Assembly: GCF_900130125.1 (NCBI RefSeq)
Contig: NZ_FQXY01000011.1
Coordinates: forward strand, 1-64,000
Direction: 5' to 3'
Length of the DNA stretch: 64,000 nucleotides
DNA from: Bacteroides congonensis
Lineage (GTDB): Bacteria > Bacteroidota > Bacteroidia > Bacteroidales > Bacteroidaceae
This document shows, one piece after another, positions 42,046 to 50,671 of this stretch (its first letter is position 1; each line of letters begins with the position of its first letter). Both the position numbers and the translations under genes were made by a program. The notes beneath the pieces are model-generated. The model saw nothing but the letters and a program-made list of their open reading frames with translations. It had not been told where the DNA came from and made no database searches.

Positions 42046-42124
42046 AGTTCCTTTCTTTTATAGATGTACTTCCGTACTGTTTTTCCTATACTTCCTTTGG
42101 ATTGTTCTTCCTTTAAATGTACCC

Positions 42125-42206
42125 GCTAATCTTAATCAGCTTATACGCTAACCTTCGTTAGCATATAAGATAACCATAGCTAGCCTATCGGCTAACATTA
42201 ATTAGC
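42125..42206. repeat. Four 16-bp dyads at a 22-bp period (operator-like array)
   Basis: GCTAAY-N4-RTTAGC dyads start at 42125, 42147, 42169 and 42191, exactly 22 bases apart. The second is perfect (GCTAAC/GTTAGC); the others have one or two mismatches. The array lies just after the predicted start of transcription of the HU-like gene and upstream of the VirE-type gene. Confidence 0.75.
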
Positions 42207-42224
42207 TTTTGTAATTCCTTATTG

Positions 42225-42232
42225 CAAAGATA
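42225..42232 (-). promoter_or_regulatory. -7 box of the HU-like gene
   Basis: TATCTTTG on the minus strand. Transcription would start near 42218, so the four-dyad array would be in the first 100 bases of the transcript. No clear -33 box. Confidence 0.5.
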
Positions 42233-42311
42233 CAATACAAAGGCTTGCTAACCTAATAATAAAGGCTTTATTTCATAAATGCAATTAGTTAAGGACAAAC
42301 TTGCAACCGGC

Positions 42312-42343
42312 TTGCAAACCGCTATCGTGAGGTTGTATATTTG
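42312..42343 (+). promoter_or_regulatory. Promoter of the VirE-type gene
   Basis: TTG (42312-42314), 21 bases, then TATATTTG (42336-42343), about 33 bases before the start codon. A direct repeat TTGCAA (42301 and 42312) overlaps the -33 region. Confidence 0.65.
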
Positions 42344-42375
42344 GCATGTGAAAACATTAAAATAACAACAAAAAT

Positions 42376-43779
42376 ATGATGGAAAAAGTAACAAATTTGT
42401 TCTCTATGCTGATGAAAGTGTGGAGAACTGGAATGAAAAAAGAGATTGTTTTAGCAGAAGTGAAAACGAATGGGTTGAAAATGGTCGGGGTGAAAAAAGT
42501 AGAAGCAGGACTGTCTGTCCCGGAAGAGATACAGCCGGAATCAGTGGAACAACTGGAATCTGCGGAACAACCGGAGTGCTCTGAATTATCAGGAGTGTCG
42601 GATTTGCCACTATCTAAACCGGATGGTAAGAAAACCGCCTCTACCTGCCTGACGGAGCAGGTAAACGATTTTTTGCGTACACAGTATGATTTCCGTTATA
42701 ATCTTCTGACAGAAGAAACGGAATTCCGTCCGTTGGATGATGCGGGTAAAGCAATCGGTCTTTTTCAACCGGTGAGCAAACGTGATTTGAACACCTTTTG
42801 TATGGAAGCTCATGCAAAGGGGATTAGTTGCTGGGATAAGGACGTGAGTCGCTATATTTACTCTACCCGTATTGCCGAATACCACCCTTTCCGGCTCTAT
42901 ATGGACGAATTGCCCGTTTGGGATGGCATTGATCGCGTCACTTCGTTGGCATTGCGCGTTTCCGACTTACCTCTGTGGGTGCGCGGCTTTCATACATGGC
43001 TTTTGGGAGTTGCCGCCCAATGGTCGGGAAAAACAGGGATTCATGCCAATAGTGTAGCTCCTATCCTCGTAAGTTCGGAACAGGGGCGGTTGAAGTCTAC
43101 TTTCTGCAAGTCGTTGATGCCTGCGGCTTTGCAGCATTACTATATGGATAATCTGAAACTGACTTCGGAAGGGAAGGCAGAACGGCTTATGTCGGAGATG
43201 GGGCTGATTAATCTTGATGAATTTGACAAATATGCTGCGGGTAAGATGCCTTTATTGAAAAATCTGATGCAAATGTCGAGCCTGCATATCTGCAAGGCGT
43301 ATCAGAAAAACTATCGTGACTTGCCGCGAGTCGCTTCATTTATAGGCACTTCCAATCGCTATGATTTGTTGAATGACCCTACGGGCAGCCGTCGTTATCT
43401 TTGTGTGGAAGTAATAAAACCGATTGATTGCGAGGGCATCGAACATGCACAACTCTTTGCCCAACTGAAAGCTGAACTGGAACAGGGAATTCCTTATTGG
43501 TTCAGCAAGGAACAGGAACGTGAACTGCAAAGGCACAACGTGTCTTTTTATCATGCCTGCCCTGCTGAGGATGTTTTTAACTGCTGTTTTCGTGTAGCTT
43601 TACCGGAAGAAGAATGTTTACATCTATCCGCAGCGGAGATATATCAGGAACTGAAAAAGATGAATTCAGCCGCATTGAGAGGTTTTAATCCGAACCAGTT
43701 TGCACAAGTGTTGACGAAGATGGGAGTGGGGAGGAAACATACGGAGTATGGAAATGTATATTCGGTAATACGCCGCTGA
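42376..43779 (+). CDS. VirE-type primase-associated ATPase with DUF3874 tail
   Basis: The 467-residue protein matches the virulence-associated-E (PF05272-like) superfamily-3 type ATPases found in Bacteroides accessory regions. It has a P-loop-like segment SSEQGRLKST (near residue 233) with a degenerate Walker A, Walker B INLDEFDK (near 277), a sensor-like FIGTSNR (near 320) and the GSRRYLCVEV motif (near 338). The last 80 residues fit DUF3874. Residues 30-75 are a Pro/Glu/Ser-rich low-complexity linker. It probably acts on DNA; function in the cell is unclear. It is divergent from the HU-like gene. Confidence 0.8.
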   Translation: MMEKVTNLFSMLMKVWRTGMKKEIVLAEVKTNGLKMVGVKKVEAGLSVPEEIQPESVEQLESAEQPECSELSGVSDLPLSKPDGKKTASTCLTEQVNDFLRTQYDFRYNLLTEETEFRPLDDAGKAIGLFQPVSKRDLNTFCMEAHAKGISCWDKDVSRYIYSTRIAEYHPFRLYMDELPVWDGIDRVTSLALRVSDLPLWVRGFHTWLLGVAAQWSGKTGIHANSVAPILVSSEQGRLKSTFCKSLMPAALQHYYMDNLKLTSEGKAERLMSEMGLINLDEFDKYAAGKMPLLKNLMQMSSLHICKAYQKNYRDLPRVASFIGTSNRYDLLNDPTGSRRYLCVEVIKPIDCEGIEHAQLFAQLKAELEQGIPYWFSKEQERELQRHNVSFYHACPAEDVFNCCFRVALPEEECLHLSAAEIYQELKKMNSAALRGFNPNQFAQVLTKMGVGRKHTEYGNVYSVIRR

Positions 43780-43807
43780 TTGACCGATTGAATTCGTAAA
43801 CATGAAA

Positions 43808-43852
43808 CGGCTGAAAGCAATATTTTTTACTTTTGTGGTTCGCTTTCAGCCG
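43808..43852. terminator. Hairpin after the VirE-type gene
   Basis: CGGCTGAAAGC and GCTTTCAGCCG form a perfect 11-bp stem. A T-rich segment is in the loop and not after the stem, so it may act as an mRNA-end stabiliser or dispersed repeat. The stem is nearly the same as that of the OmpA terminator. Confidence 0.5.
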
Positions 43853-43924
43853 GAATGCCGATGAATAAGAGGTTTCAGAGTGGCTGAAGAGGCTGGAAGC
43901 GAAATCTTGCAGAAGAAGTTGTTT

Positions 43925-44239
43925 TTAATCGCAACTCTCATTCTTGTTGTAGAAAGGCAGTCCTACCCGTATTATATGTTCTCCTATTGGAGTGTCGATG
44001 TTTTTATTGTAATCTATAACATCGACTTTATATAATAGTCCCAAATCCTCTATCTGAATATTAATGTCCATTAGTTGGTCAAAAGAAATTTCATTACCTA
44101 CCGCAGCTAAATCTATATCAGAACCTTCCGAATATGTTCCTTTAGCTCTGGATCCAAAGATCAGAACCTTATCTATATTAGCGTGTTTGCGAAACACACT
44201 GCAAATATCCGATATGACAGTGTTGCTTAGTCCGTACAT
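43925..44239 (-). CDS. MNT-type nucleotidyltransferase (antitoxin)
   Basis: The 104-residue protein has the minimal nucleotidyltransferase signature: Gly29-Ser30, then Asp41 and Asp43 (SDIDLA), with a third Asp at about 73 (VDVID). In HEPN/MNT modules this protein neutralises the HEPN RNase by nucleotidylating it. It follows the HEPN-like gene by two bases in the same direction, the arrangement of the HI0073/HI0074 pair. Assignment as antitoxin is based on family and neighbour. Confidence 0.87.
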   Translation of the reverse strand: MYGLSNTVISDICSVFRKHANIDKVLIFGSRAKGTYSEGSDIDLAAVGNEISFDQLMDINIQIEDLGLLYKVDVIDYNKNIDTPIGEHIIRVGLPFYNKNESCD

Positions 44240-44241
44240 AA

Positions 44242-44679
44242 TTAGAATAATGTATTCATTTCCGCTCTTAATTTCTCCTCATTCAATCTGGTGTCCAGTT
44301 GTTTTAACAGATGAGAGTATTCCTCATATATTTTTCGTGCAATCTGTATGGCGTCTCCTTCATTATAGGTATGCGAGGTGGTGACTCGTGCTTTTGCCAT
44401 ACGTCGCCAACCGTCGTGGTCGGAAATCAAACCGTCTTCGAAAGCTTGTTGGAGAGTGCCGTTGGGACCCTGTACAAATTCATATCCTTTATATTTTAAG
44501 AAATCCTGAAGAACTTTCCACCCAAGTTCAAAAGTATATTCAAATCGTTGGATTAACCCTTCCATTTCCAATTCGGATAAACTATCCGGTTGATTACCGG
44601 ATTCTGTTATATCCAGGATTCTTTTATTAGCACGATGAAAACTATCATATCGTTGCAGCCAGCGTATATCTTGTTCCAT
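44242..44679 (-). CDS. HEPN-type (HI0074 family) toxin / nucleotidyltransferase partner
   Basis: The 145-residue all-helical protein belongs to the HI0074 substrate-binding family. RVTTSH (about residues 98-103) fits the R-x4-H active-site motif of HEPN RNases, followed by TYNE, which is typical of this group. FELGWKVLQDFLKYKG (about 52-67) is another family hallmark. With the MNT gene two bases downstream it forms a likely toxin-antitoxin operon. Older annotations call it a nucleotidyltransferase substrate-binding protein. Confidence 0.87.
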   Translation of the reverse strand: MEQDIRWLQRYDSFHRANKRILDITESGNQPDSLSELEMEGLIQRFEYTFELGWKVLQDFLKYKGYEFVQGPNGTLQQAFEDGLISDHDGWRRMAKARVTTSHTYNEGDAIQIARKIYEEYSHLLKQLDTRLNEEKLRAEMNTLF

Positions 44680-45083
44680 ATAAGTATCTTGTTTTTAAGT
44701 AAGGAGTTTCTGTATTGCAAAAATACGTATACTATCGGGAAAGACAAAGACAAAGCATGAATTCTTTCTCATATTTCTCACCTTGCAGCCGATTAAAGAG
44801 AATTGATATTTCCTTTTGCCTAATTATCTTATTAAGAGTGATTTGCTCCAAATGCATGATTTTATTTGCTGCCAACAAATGATTTCGTAGTTTATCAGCA
44901 AATGAATTTGTTTGTTACTGATGGATGATAATACTATTTCTTTCGGGGAAAGCATATAAGATAAAGCATTGATTGCTTTATTTTTATGGTTGGAAGAAAG
45001 GAGATATAGAAAAAATGTATATATTTGTATCATTGTTTCCGATAGCGTTCGGTAGCAAATTATTTTCTTTAAAATATTTGTAA

Positions 45084-45238
45084 GAAGCGTTGTGCTTCAT
45101 TCTTGTTGTCGAAAACCTGAGAAATTTTCAAGATACACGAGGATGGCATGAGCGGTTCTCACGTTTTACAACGTGGGGCTGCTGTCCATTTAGTGTATCG
45201 GGTTTTCTCAGGACCTTCGGCAACGAAATGGCACGCAG
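45084..45238 (+). ncRNA. Candidate rod-shaped structured RNA (6S-like)
   Basis: The segment folds by eye into one long interrupted hairpin. From outside in: GTTGTCGAA with TTCGGCAAC (nine pairs including G-U), CCTGAGAAA (45116-45124) with TTTCTCAGG (45204-45212), ATACAC with GTGTAT, GGATGGC with GCTGTCC (G-U allowed), and CACGTT/AACGTG at the tip (45160-45175), separated by internal loops. A single rod of about 150 bases with internal bubbles is the shape of 6S RNA. Upstream at 45020-45027 is TATATTTG, a possible -7 box. The strand and identity are uncertain. The alternative is a structured leader of the gene at 45298, which starts 60 bases later. Confidence 0.5.
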
Positions 45239-45297
45239 TTCCGCGTTTCTTTATATATAATGAATAAAGCCGAGAAGGGACTGGTTAGGCGATATTG

Positions 45298-46533
45298 ATG
45301 AACATGAATACAAAAATCAGGTTAATGAGAAAAGTTTGTGTACTAACTGGGCTATTATTCTCGACAATGAATGTCTATCCGCAGGATATTTTGACAAAAA
45401 AGAATGGTGACGAGGTAGAAGTGAAGGTTGTTAAAATCTCTAGTAATGAAATAGAGTATAAGAAGTGGGCAAATCAAGATGGTCCATCTTACACTCTGCC
45501 AAAAAGTGAGGTTTTCATGGTTAAGTATAAAAATGGCGAGAAGGATGTATTTAATGAAAGTAGTTTACCTTTGTCAAACCAGCAAAGTCAGTCAACAAAT
45601 AATGCACCTGTCAAGGTGGAGCCTTCAAATGATAATGTTTCTCTTATTGAGCAATATAATAAGATGGGACATAAATTTGGTGGGCTGAAGGCTAAAGCTA
45701 AAGAAGCAAAATGTTGGTGGGGTACATTGGGGGTTACTCAATCATCTGTATTATCTTCCGATGAAATCCAAATAACTATTTCTCAAGAGAAAAAGAGTTA
45801 TCCTTATTTTGCATACAACTATGACGGAAGTGTGATTAAAGGATGCTATGGTGAAAGATATATGTGGTTCAAGGGTAAATATTTAATAGAAATAGCTAAT
45901 AAAACGTCTCAAACTATCTACATAGACAAAGCAAATTCCTTTAGAGTAGAGCCTGACGGTAGTTATCACATGTATTACAATCTTCAGCAGACAACGACTA
46001 ATCAAGGAAGTGGTTCCGGAGGCGGTCTTAACTTAGGGGCTGTAACAGGTGCATTAGGTATTGGCGGTGTTGTAAATACGTTGGCTGGAGGCACGAGTGT
46101 GGGGGGTGGAAATGAGTCGTCTGTTTCGACAACATATTCAGACCAAAGAATTGTGGCGATTCCGCCATATGGAAAAATGATTTTATCCAAAGATGAAGCT
46201 ATTCCAATAAAAAAATCATCTACTGGCTATGATAAATTTAAGATGAATTCATTTTCAGAAGATTTTAAAAATGGAAAAATTCCAGATTTGCAATATGGGG
46301 AATATAGGACATTCACAGAACAAGATAGTCCTGCTAATAAAAAATATATAATAACGTATTCCTCAGATTCTGATTTCAAGTCAAATAAACAGTTTGAATT
46401 TGGTGTATATATTAAAGATGCAATTGGCGGAAGAGCTAATTCCATTTCTTTTTATGATTATGATTATCTTGTGAAAAAATATGTAAGCAATGTTAGTGTT
46501 AATACTATTATTATTGGTGGTGGTAATTTGTAG
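45298..46533 (+). CDS. Secreted protein of unknown function
   Basis: From the ATG at 45298 the protein has about 411 residues; an ATG six bases later is equally possible. It has a signal peptide (about 10-30, ending VYPQD). The segment DILTKKNGDEVEVKVVKISSNEIEYKKW, split here over two strands, is common at the N-terminus of Bacteroides secreted proteins. A beta-rich middle and a Gly/Ser-rich hydrophobic stretch (about 235-280) follow. A lipobox is not evident, so it is probably periplasmic or outer-membrane attached. An upstream structured segment could be its leader. Function unknown. Confidence 0.75.
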   Translation: MNMNTKIRLMRKVCVLTGLLFSTMNVYPQDILTKKNGDEVEVKVVKISSNEIEYKKWANQDGPSYTLPKSEVFMVKYKNGEKDVFNESSLPLSNQQSQSTNNAPVKVEPSNDNVSLIEQYNKMGHKFGGLKAKAKEAKCWWGTLGVTQSSVLSSDEIQITISQEKKSYPYFAYNYDGSVIKGCYGERYMWFKGKYLIEIANKTSQTIYIDKANSFRVEPDGSYHMYYNLQQTTTNQGSGSGGGLNLGAVTGALGIGGVVNTLAGGTSVGGGNESSVSTTYSDQRIVAIPPYGKMILSKDEAIPIKKSSTGYDKFKMNSFSEDFKNGKIPDLQYGEYRTFTEQDSPANKKYIITYSSDSDFKSNKQFEFGVYIKDAIGGRANSISFYDYDYLVKKYVSNVSVNTIIIGGGNL

Positions 46534-46576
46534 AAATTGAAGATAGTATTGTTGAAATGAACCGGGGTAACCCATT

Positions 46577-46852
46577 CTAATATGTCTCTCCCAACTCTCT
46601 GAACATTTCTTCCAGTTGAATGCATTTTACATTATATTGCATACAGACATCTGGAAGTTTGATTTCTTCCGGACTGTTGGGAGCTGACCTCTCCATAGAA
46701 ACAATTGTCCATTCTGCCGGATTGACAGAAGCGAAAGAAGCCAAATAAATATTGGCTTTATTCATACGAAGGAACTTTGTTTTAGCTTTGGGGATATAAA
46801 ACGTGTTTGTAGTAGCCCACTGGACTATCGCTGTCAGCTTCTGAACCGACAT
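46577..46852 (-). pseudogene. C-terminal remnant of a DUF4411 (PIN-like) toxin gene
   Basis: The 91-residue frame ends with EIKLPDVCMQYNVKCIQLEEMF, the usual C-terminal signature of DUF4411 proteins, and has the preceding ANIYLASFA strand-helix. Intact members are about 150-170 residues and start with an aspartate-bearing PIN motif. That N-terminal half is missing here; in-frame codons before the ATG run only about 15 further to a stop. It follows the ImmA/IrrE-like gene in the normal order for this pair. The catalytic acid expected in ADxxLIA is Asn in MNKANIYLA. I read it as a decayed toxin. Confidence 0.65.
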
Positions 46853-46880
46853 GGCATTGTCGAATTTTACAAAGAATGAG

Positions 46881-47999
46881 TCATTGGGATTTTATAATTT
46901 TGTGAAATGTGTCGCCTTTTAATCCGGTAATCCGATAAGCATCCATGTGTAATAGCATATTTCTATTCAGTGCGTTATTGACATGGATAAGAAATGTACG
47001 ACTATTCTTTTTTATTGCAGATGGATAGAAATTGCCACCTTTATTGTTTTCTATATGTATTATCGGTTCATTTACCCAGGAATTGTATAACTGAAAAAAT
47101 CTGGAACTGGTAATTAATCCCAATTCCATAGCTCTCCTTGCTATAACAAAACGACTGACTTTGAAACGTTTAGATAAAGTCATATAGTCTTCTCCGAGAT
47201 TTGTCCAGACTTCTTTGAATAATAGTTCCGGTACTAAGAAATTGGCGGCAACTTTATCACAAAACTTTTCTGTTTCAGAAGAATGTTCTATATCAATTTC
47301 ACCAACTCCCGCGCTATATCCCGTTAGGATATGGGCAAACTCATGTATCAACGTAAACATTTGGGCTACTTTAGCATCCTTGCTGTTTACGAAGATGAAT
47401 GGGGCATAATCATCTATTAGTGTGAAGCCGCGACAAATTTTCACCGGAATAGGACGAGAATTATTAAATCCAACGACACTGTTATAACTAATGATAACGC
47501 CTTTGTCTTCCATCCTTTTGGTGATATATTTTAAGGCATCATCAATATTCTTATATTCAAAAGCCCAATTATGAGGAAGCTGTAATATGTCCCTTATCTT
47601 GTCGCAGACTTCCTGAATACTATTTTCCGAAGTAAAAATGCCTACGTAATTTGCCTTGTCAAAATCCAGTTTGCGTAGGTAATTGGAAAGCCAGTCTTGC
47701 CGTTCCTGCATTTCTATTATCGTATCATAGACGTTTATATCATGAGAACGATCGTCTATATTACGGAAAAATGGGATTGGACAGACTTCTTGGGGAGGTT
47801 CATTGAGGAACATATATCCTAAAGGTACATAGAGTTTTCGAGCAAACTGTTCTATATTCTTGAAAGTCGGTAATTTTGTACCATCTAACCATTGCTGAAA
47901 TGTGGGGTTTTCAGCTACATATTCATCAACTGTTTTTCCTATTCGTTCAACAGCCCAAATAAGAATGTTTTGATTAATATGTATTCTGGTTACGCTCAT
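46881..47999 (-). CDS. XRE/ImmA-IrrE family metallopeptidase
   Basis: The 372-residue protein has an N-terminal XRE-like helix-turn-helix region (about 10-65, with FARKLYVPLGYMFLNEPP) and a zinc-peptidase domain. HEFAH at residues 219-223 supplies the zinc ligands and catalytic Glu, and Glu244 in SSETEKFCD is the likely third ligand. COG2856 proteins of this layout usually pair with a DUF4411 gene, as here, and behave as the antitoxin/regulator of that pair. Its partner appears truncated, so the module is probably inactive as a toxin system while the regulator is intact. Confidence 0.88.
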   Translation of the reverse strand: MSVTRIHINQNILIWAVERIGKTVDEYVAENPTFQQWLDGTKLPTFKNIEQFARKLYVPLGYMFLNEPPQEVCPIPFFRNIDDRSHDINVYDTIIEMQERQDWLSNYLRKLDFDKANYVGIFTSENSIQEVCDKIRDILQLPHNWAFEYKNIDDALKYITKRMEDKGVIISYNSVVGFNNSRPIPVKICRGFTLIDDYAPFIFVNSKDAKVAQMFTLIHEFAHILTGYSAGVGEIDIEHSSETEKFCDKVAANFLVPELLFKEVWTNLGEDYMTLSKRFKVSRFVIARRAMELGLITSSRFFQLYNSWVNEPIIHIENNKGGNFYPSAIKKNSRTFLIHVNNALNRNMLLHMDAYRITGLKGDTFHKIIKSQ

Positions 48000-48198
48000 A
48001 ATTTATTTTTGTTGGTTTGTCACTACAAAAGTAATATTTATCTTTCACTTTTGATGGATAAATTAGAAAGATGTAGTTTGTTTGAGATTTATATTTGCTT
48101 TTCGTAGTAAATAGAAGAAATAAAACTTTTTACAGGGATTGCTCCATGATATGATTAAATATTTTATATTTGTGATATTGAATCAAATACAAAATGCT

Positions 48199-50577
48199 AT
48201 GGGCGATTTGAATAGTATATATCCGCTACTTGGTATAGTGATACTTATTGTTTTGCTATGTCGGTTTGATGGGCGGTTTACGAAGATAGAGAAAGAGCTT
48301 GATGCGATAAAAAAACAGATGGATGCTCTCCTGAAAGGGCAGGCAAAAATGGCTGCTGGTGATATGAAATCAAGTGAAGAGATACCTGAAAAAGTAGTAG
48401 CAGAAGTCTTGCCAAAAGAGAAATTGGTTGAAGAAGAGTTGGTTGTTCAAGAATCAGGTATAGTTGTTGAGACTGTGGTTGCTGAGAAATTGCAAGATGC
48501 TCCGGAATCTGTTCAAGAATCTATTCAGGAAGAAATTATTGAAAGTATCCCAGTTGAGGTTACAGTTCGGGAAGAGTCTGTAATGTCTCCCGAACTGATT
48601 CATATGGCACCGACTACTCCGAAACCACCGAAGAAACAAGTAAATTATGAGAAGTTTATCGGCGAAAACCTGTTTGGAAAGATTGGTATTCTCATATTTG
48701 TGATAGGGGTGGGCTTCTTTGTGAAGTACGCCATTGATAAGAACTGGATAAACGAGACTTTCCGTACCGTACTTGGTTTCCTGACGGGGGCGGCACTACT
48801 GTTTGTTGCCGAACGCTTGCAGAAGAAATATCGTACATTCAGTTCACTGCTTGCCGGTGGTGCTTTCGCTGTGTTCTATCTCACGGTTGCTATCGCATTC
48901 CATTATTATCATATCTTCTCGCAGACTGTTGCATTTATAATTCTGGTAGCTATCACTATATTTATGTCTGTTCTTTCTGTGATATATGACAGGCGTGAGC
49001 TGGCTATTATTGCACTTGTAGGCGGATTTTTAGCCCCCTTCATTGTGAGTAACGGCGAAGGAAGTTATCAAGTTCTGTTTACTTATGTGAGCATTTTGAA
49101 TTTGGGAATGTTCGGGCTTTCCATCTATAAAAAGTGGGGCGAGCTTCCGATAATCTCATTTGTATTTACTTGTCTGATAATGGCTAGTTTCTTATTGTTG
49201 AGTTATTCTTCCCGCTCTACGGTCATTTCGGGACATTTGCTAATGTTCGCCACCCTGTTCTATTTTATCTTTTTGCTTCCTGTGTTTTCCATTCTCCGTG
49301 GAGAGAAGATGCAGGCAATGAGCCGCGGGCTGGTATTTGTCATCATCACTAATAATTTTGTCTATCTGCTTTCGGGTATTCTATTCCTGAAGAACATGGG
49401 ACTGTCTTTTAAGGCGAGCGGTCTGTTGAGCCTGTTTATCGCTCTCGTTAACTTGGGGCTGGTTCTTTGGTTGTGGAAGAATAGAAAGGAATATAAATTC
49501 CTCGTGCATACCACGTTGGGGCTTGTGCTGACATTTGTCTCCATTACAGTTCCGATTCAACTGGACGGAAACTATATAACCTTGCTTTGGGCATCGGAAA
49601 TGGTATTGCTGTTGTGGCTCTATGTTAAGTCGAAAATTAGAGTATATGAGTATGCGGCTAAAGTTCTGGTAGGACTCACTTTCGTTTCTTACTTGATGGA
49701 TGTGTATAGTGTGATGTTTGAACATCATTCTTTGGATACAATTTTTCTGAATAGTTCATTTGCCACCTCTTTGTTTGTGGGATTAGCGACAGGAGCATTT
49801 GCTTTATTAATGGAATATTATCATTCCTTCTTCTCTACGGCACGTCGGTTGAAATATAGTTTCTGGAATCCTTTTATGCTTATAGTTTCCGTAGCCATCC
49901 TTTATTATACATTTATGATGGAATTCAGTTTGTATTTTGAAGGAGCGACGCGAAGCGGAGCTATGTTCTTGTTTACAGCCATATCCATTTCGAGTGTTTG
50001 CTATGCTTTCAGAAAACGATTCCCGATAACGAAACATCTCACTTCTTATATCTTGGCTATCGGGGCAAACGTACTTGTATATATCATAAATATATGGGGT
50101 GACCAGAGAATATGGACTTCCTCTCCTGTTGTACTACCATGGCTGACAGCTGCGTTCGTAATAGCGAATTTGTATTATGTAGCACGCTTGTACTATACAA
50201 CCATCGGCATAAAGCCCCGATTTACCGTATATATCAATATCCTTGCCACACTCATTTGGGTGACAATGGTACGCTCTTTCCTTTGGCAAGTGGGAGTAGA
50301 CGAATTTAGTGCCGGACTATCGCTTTCATTAAGCATCGCCGGTTTCGTCCAAATGGGATTAGGAATGCGTCTGCATCAAAAAGTACTCCGCATGGTGAGC
50401 CTTGCGACTTTCGGAACAGTCCTGCTCAAACTCGTCTTTGATGATTTATGGGCTATGCCGACCATTGGCAAGATTATTGTATTTATCATTCTGGGATTGA
50501 TATTGCTGATACTTTCATTCCTTTATCAGAAACTAAAGGATGTGTTGTTCAAGAATGACGAGGAAGAAACAAACTGA
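48199..50577 (+). CDS. DUF2339 multi-pass membrane protein
   Basis: From the ATG at 48199 the protein has 792 residues. It begins with one membrane span (about 8-22) and a coiled coil (FTKIEKELDAIKKQMDALL). A Glu/Val-rich linker follows (about 50-150), then the conserved NYEKFIGENLFGKIGILIF split at the membrane entry, followed by about 20 further membrane spans. This is the DUF2339 family, widespread in Bacteroidetes and of unknown function. A frame to 48139 would use a TTG start and a weakly hydrophobic extension, so the later ATG is preferred. TATATTTG at 48090-48097 may be its -7 box. Confidence 0.85.
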   Translation: MGDLNSIYPLLGIVILIVLLCRFDGRFTKIEKELDAIKKQMDALLKGQAKMAAGDMKSSEEIPEKVVAEVLPKEKLVEEELVVQESGIVVETVVAEKLQDAPESVQESIQEEIIESIPVEVTVREESVMSPELIHMAPTTPKPPKKQVNYEKFIGENLFGKIGILIFVIGVGFFVKYAIDKNWINETFRTVLGFLTGAALLFVAERLQKKYRTFSSLLAGGAFAVFYLTVAIAFHYYHIFSQTVAFIILVAITIFMSVLSVIYDRRELAIIALVGGFLAPFIVSNGEGSYQVLFTYVSILNLGMFGLSIYKKWGELPIISFVFTCLIMASFLLLSYSSRSTVISGHLLMFATLFYFIFLLPVFSILRGEKMQAMSRGLVFVIITNNFVYLLSGILFLKNMGLSFKASGLLSLFIALVNLGLVLWLWKNRKEYKFLVHTTLGLVLTFVSITVPIQLDGNYITLLWASEMVLLLWLYVKSKIRVYEYAAKVLVGLTFVSYLMDVYSVMFEHHSLDTIFLNSSFATSLFVGLATGAFALLMEYYHSFFSTARRLKYSFWNPFMLIVSVAILYYTFMMEFSLYFEGATRSGAMFLFTAISISSVCYAFRKRFPITKHLTSYILAIGANVLVYIINIWGDQRIWTSSPVVLPWLTAAFVIANLYYVARLYYTTIGIKPRFTVYINILATLIWVTMVRSFLWQVGVDEFSAGLSLSLSIAGFVQMGLGMRLHQKVLRMVSLATFGTVLLKLVFDDLWAMPTIGKIIVFIILGLILLILSFLYQKLKDVLFKNDEEETN

Positions 50578-50599
50578 ATCTTTGAAAAATATCCGATAA

Positions 50600-50637
50600 G
50601 AAAGGCTGCCTGTTCTACAAAAGAAGGGCAGCCTTTA
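50600..50637. terminator. Bidirectional terminator between DUF2339 and trpS
   Basis: AAAGGCTGCC and GGCAGCCTTT form a 10-bp GC-rich stem between two converging genes. Confidence 0.75.
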
Positions 50638-50671
50638 CCTTATAATTATGTTTATTCCCAGACGAAATCTT

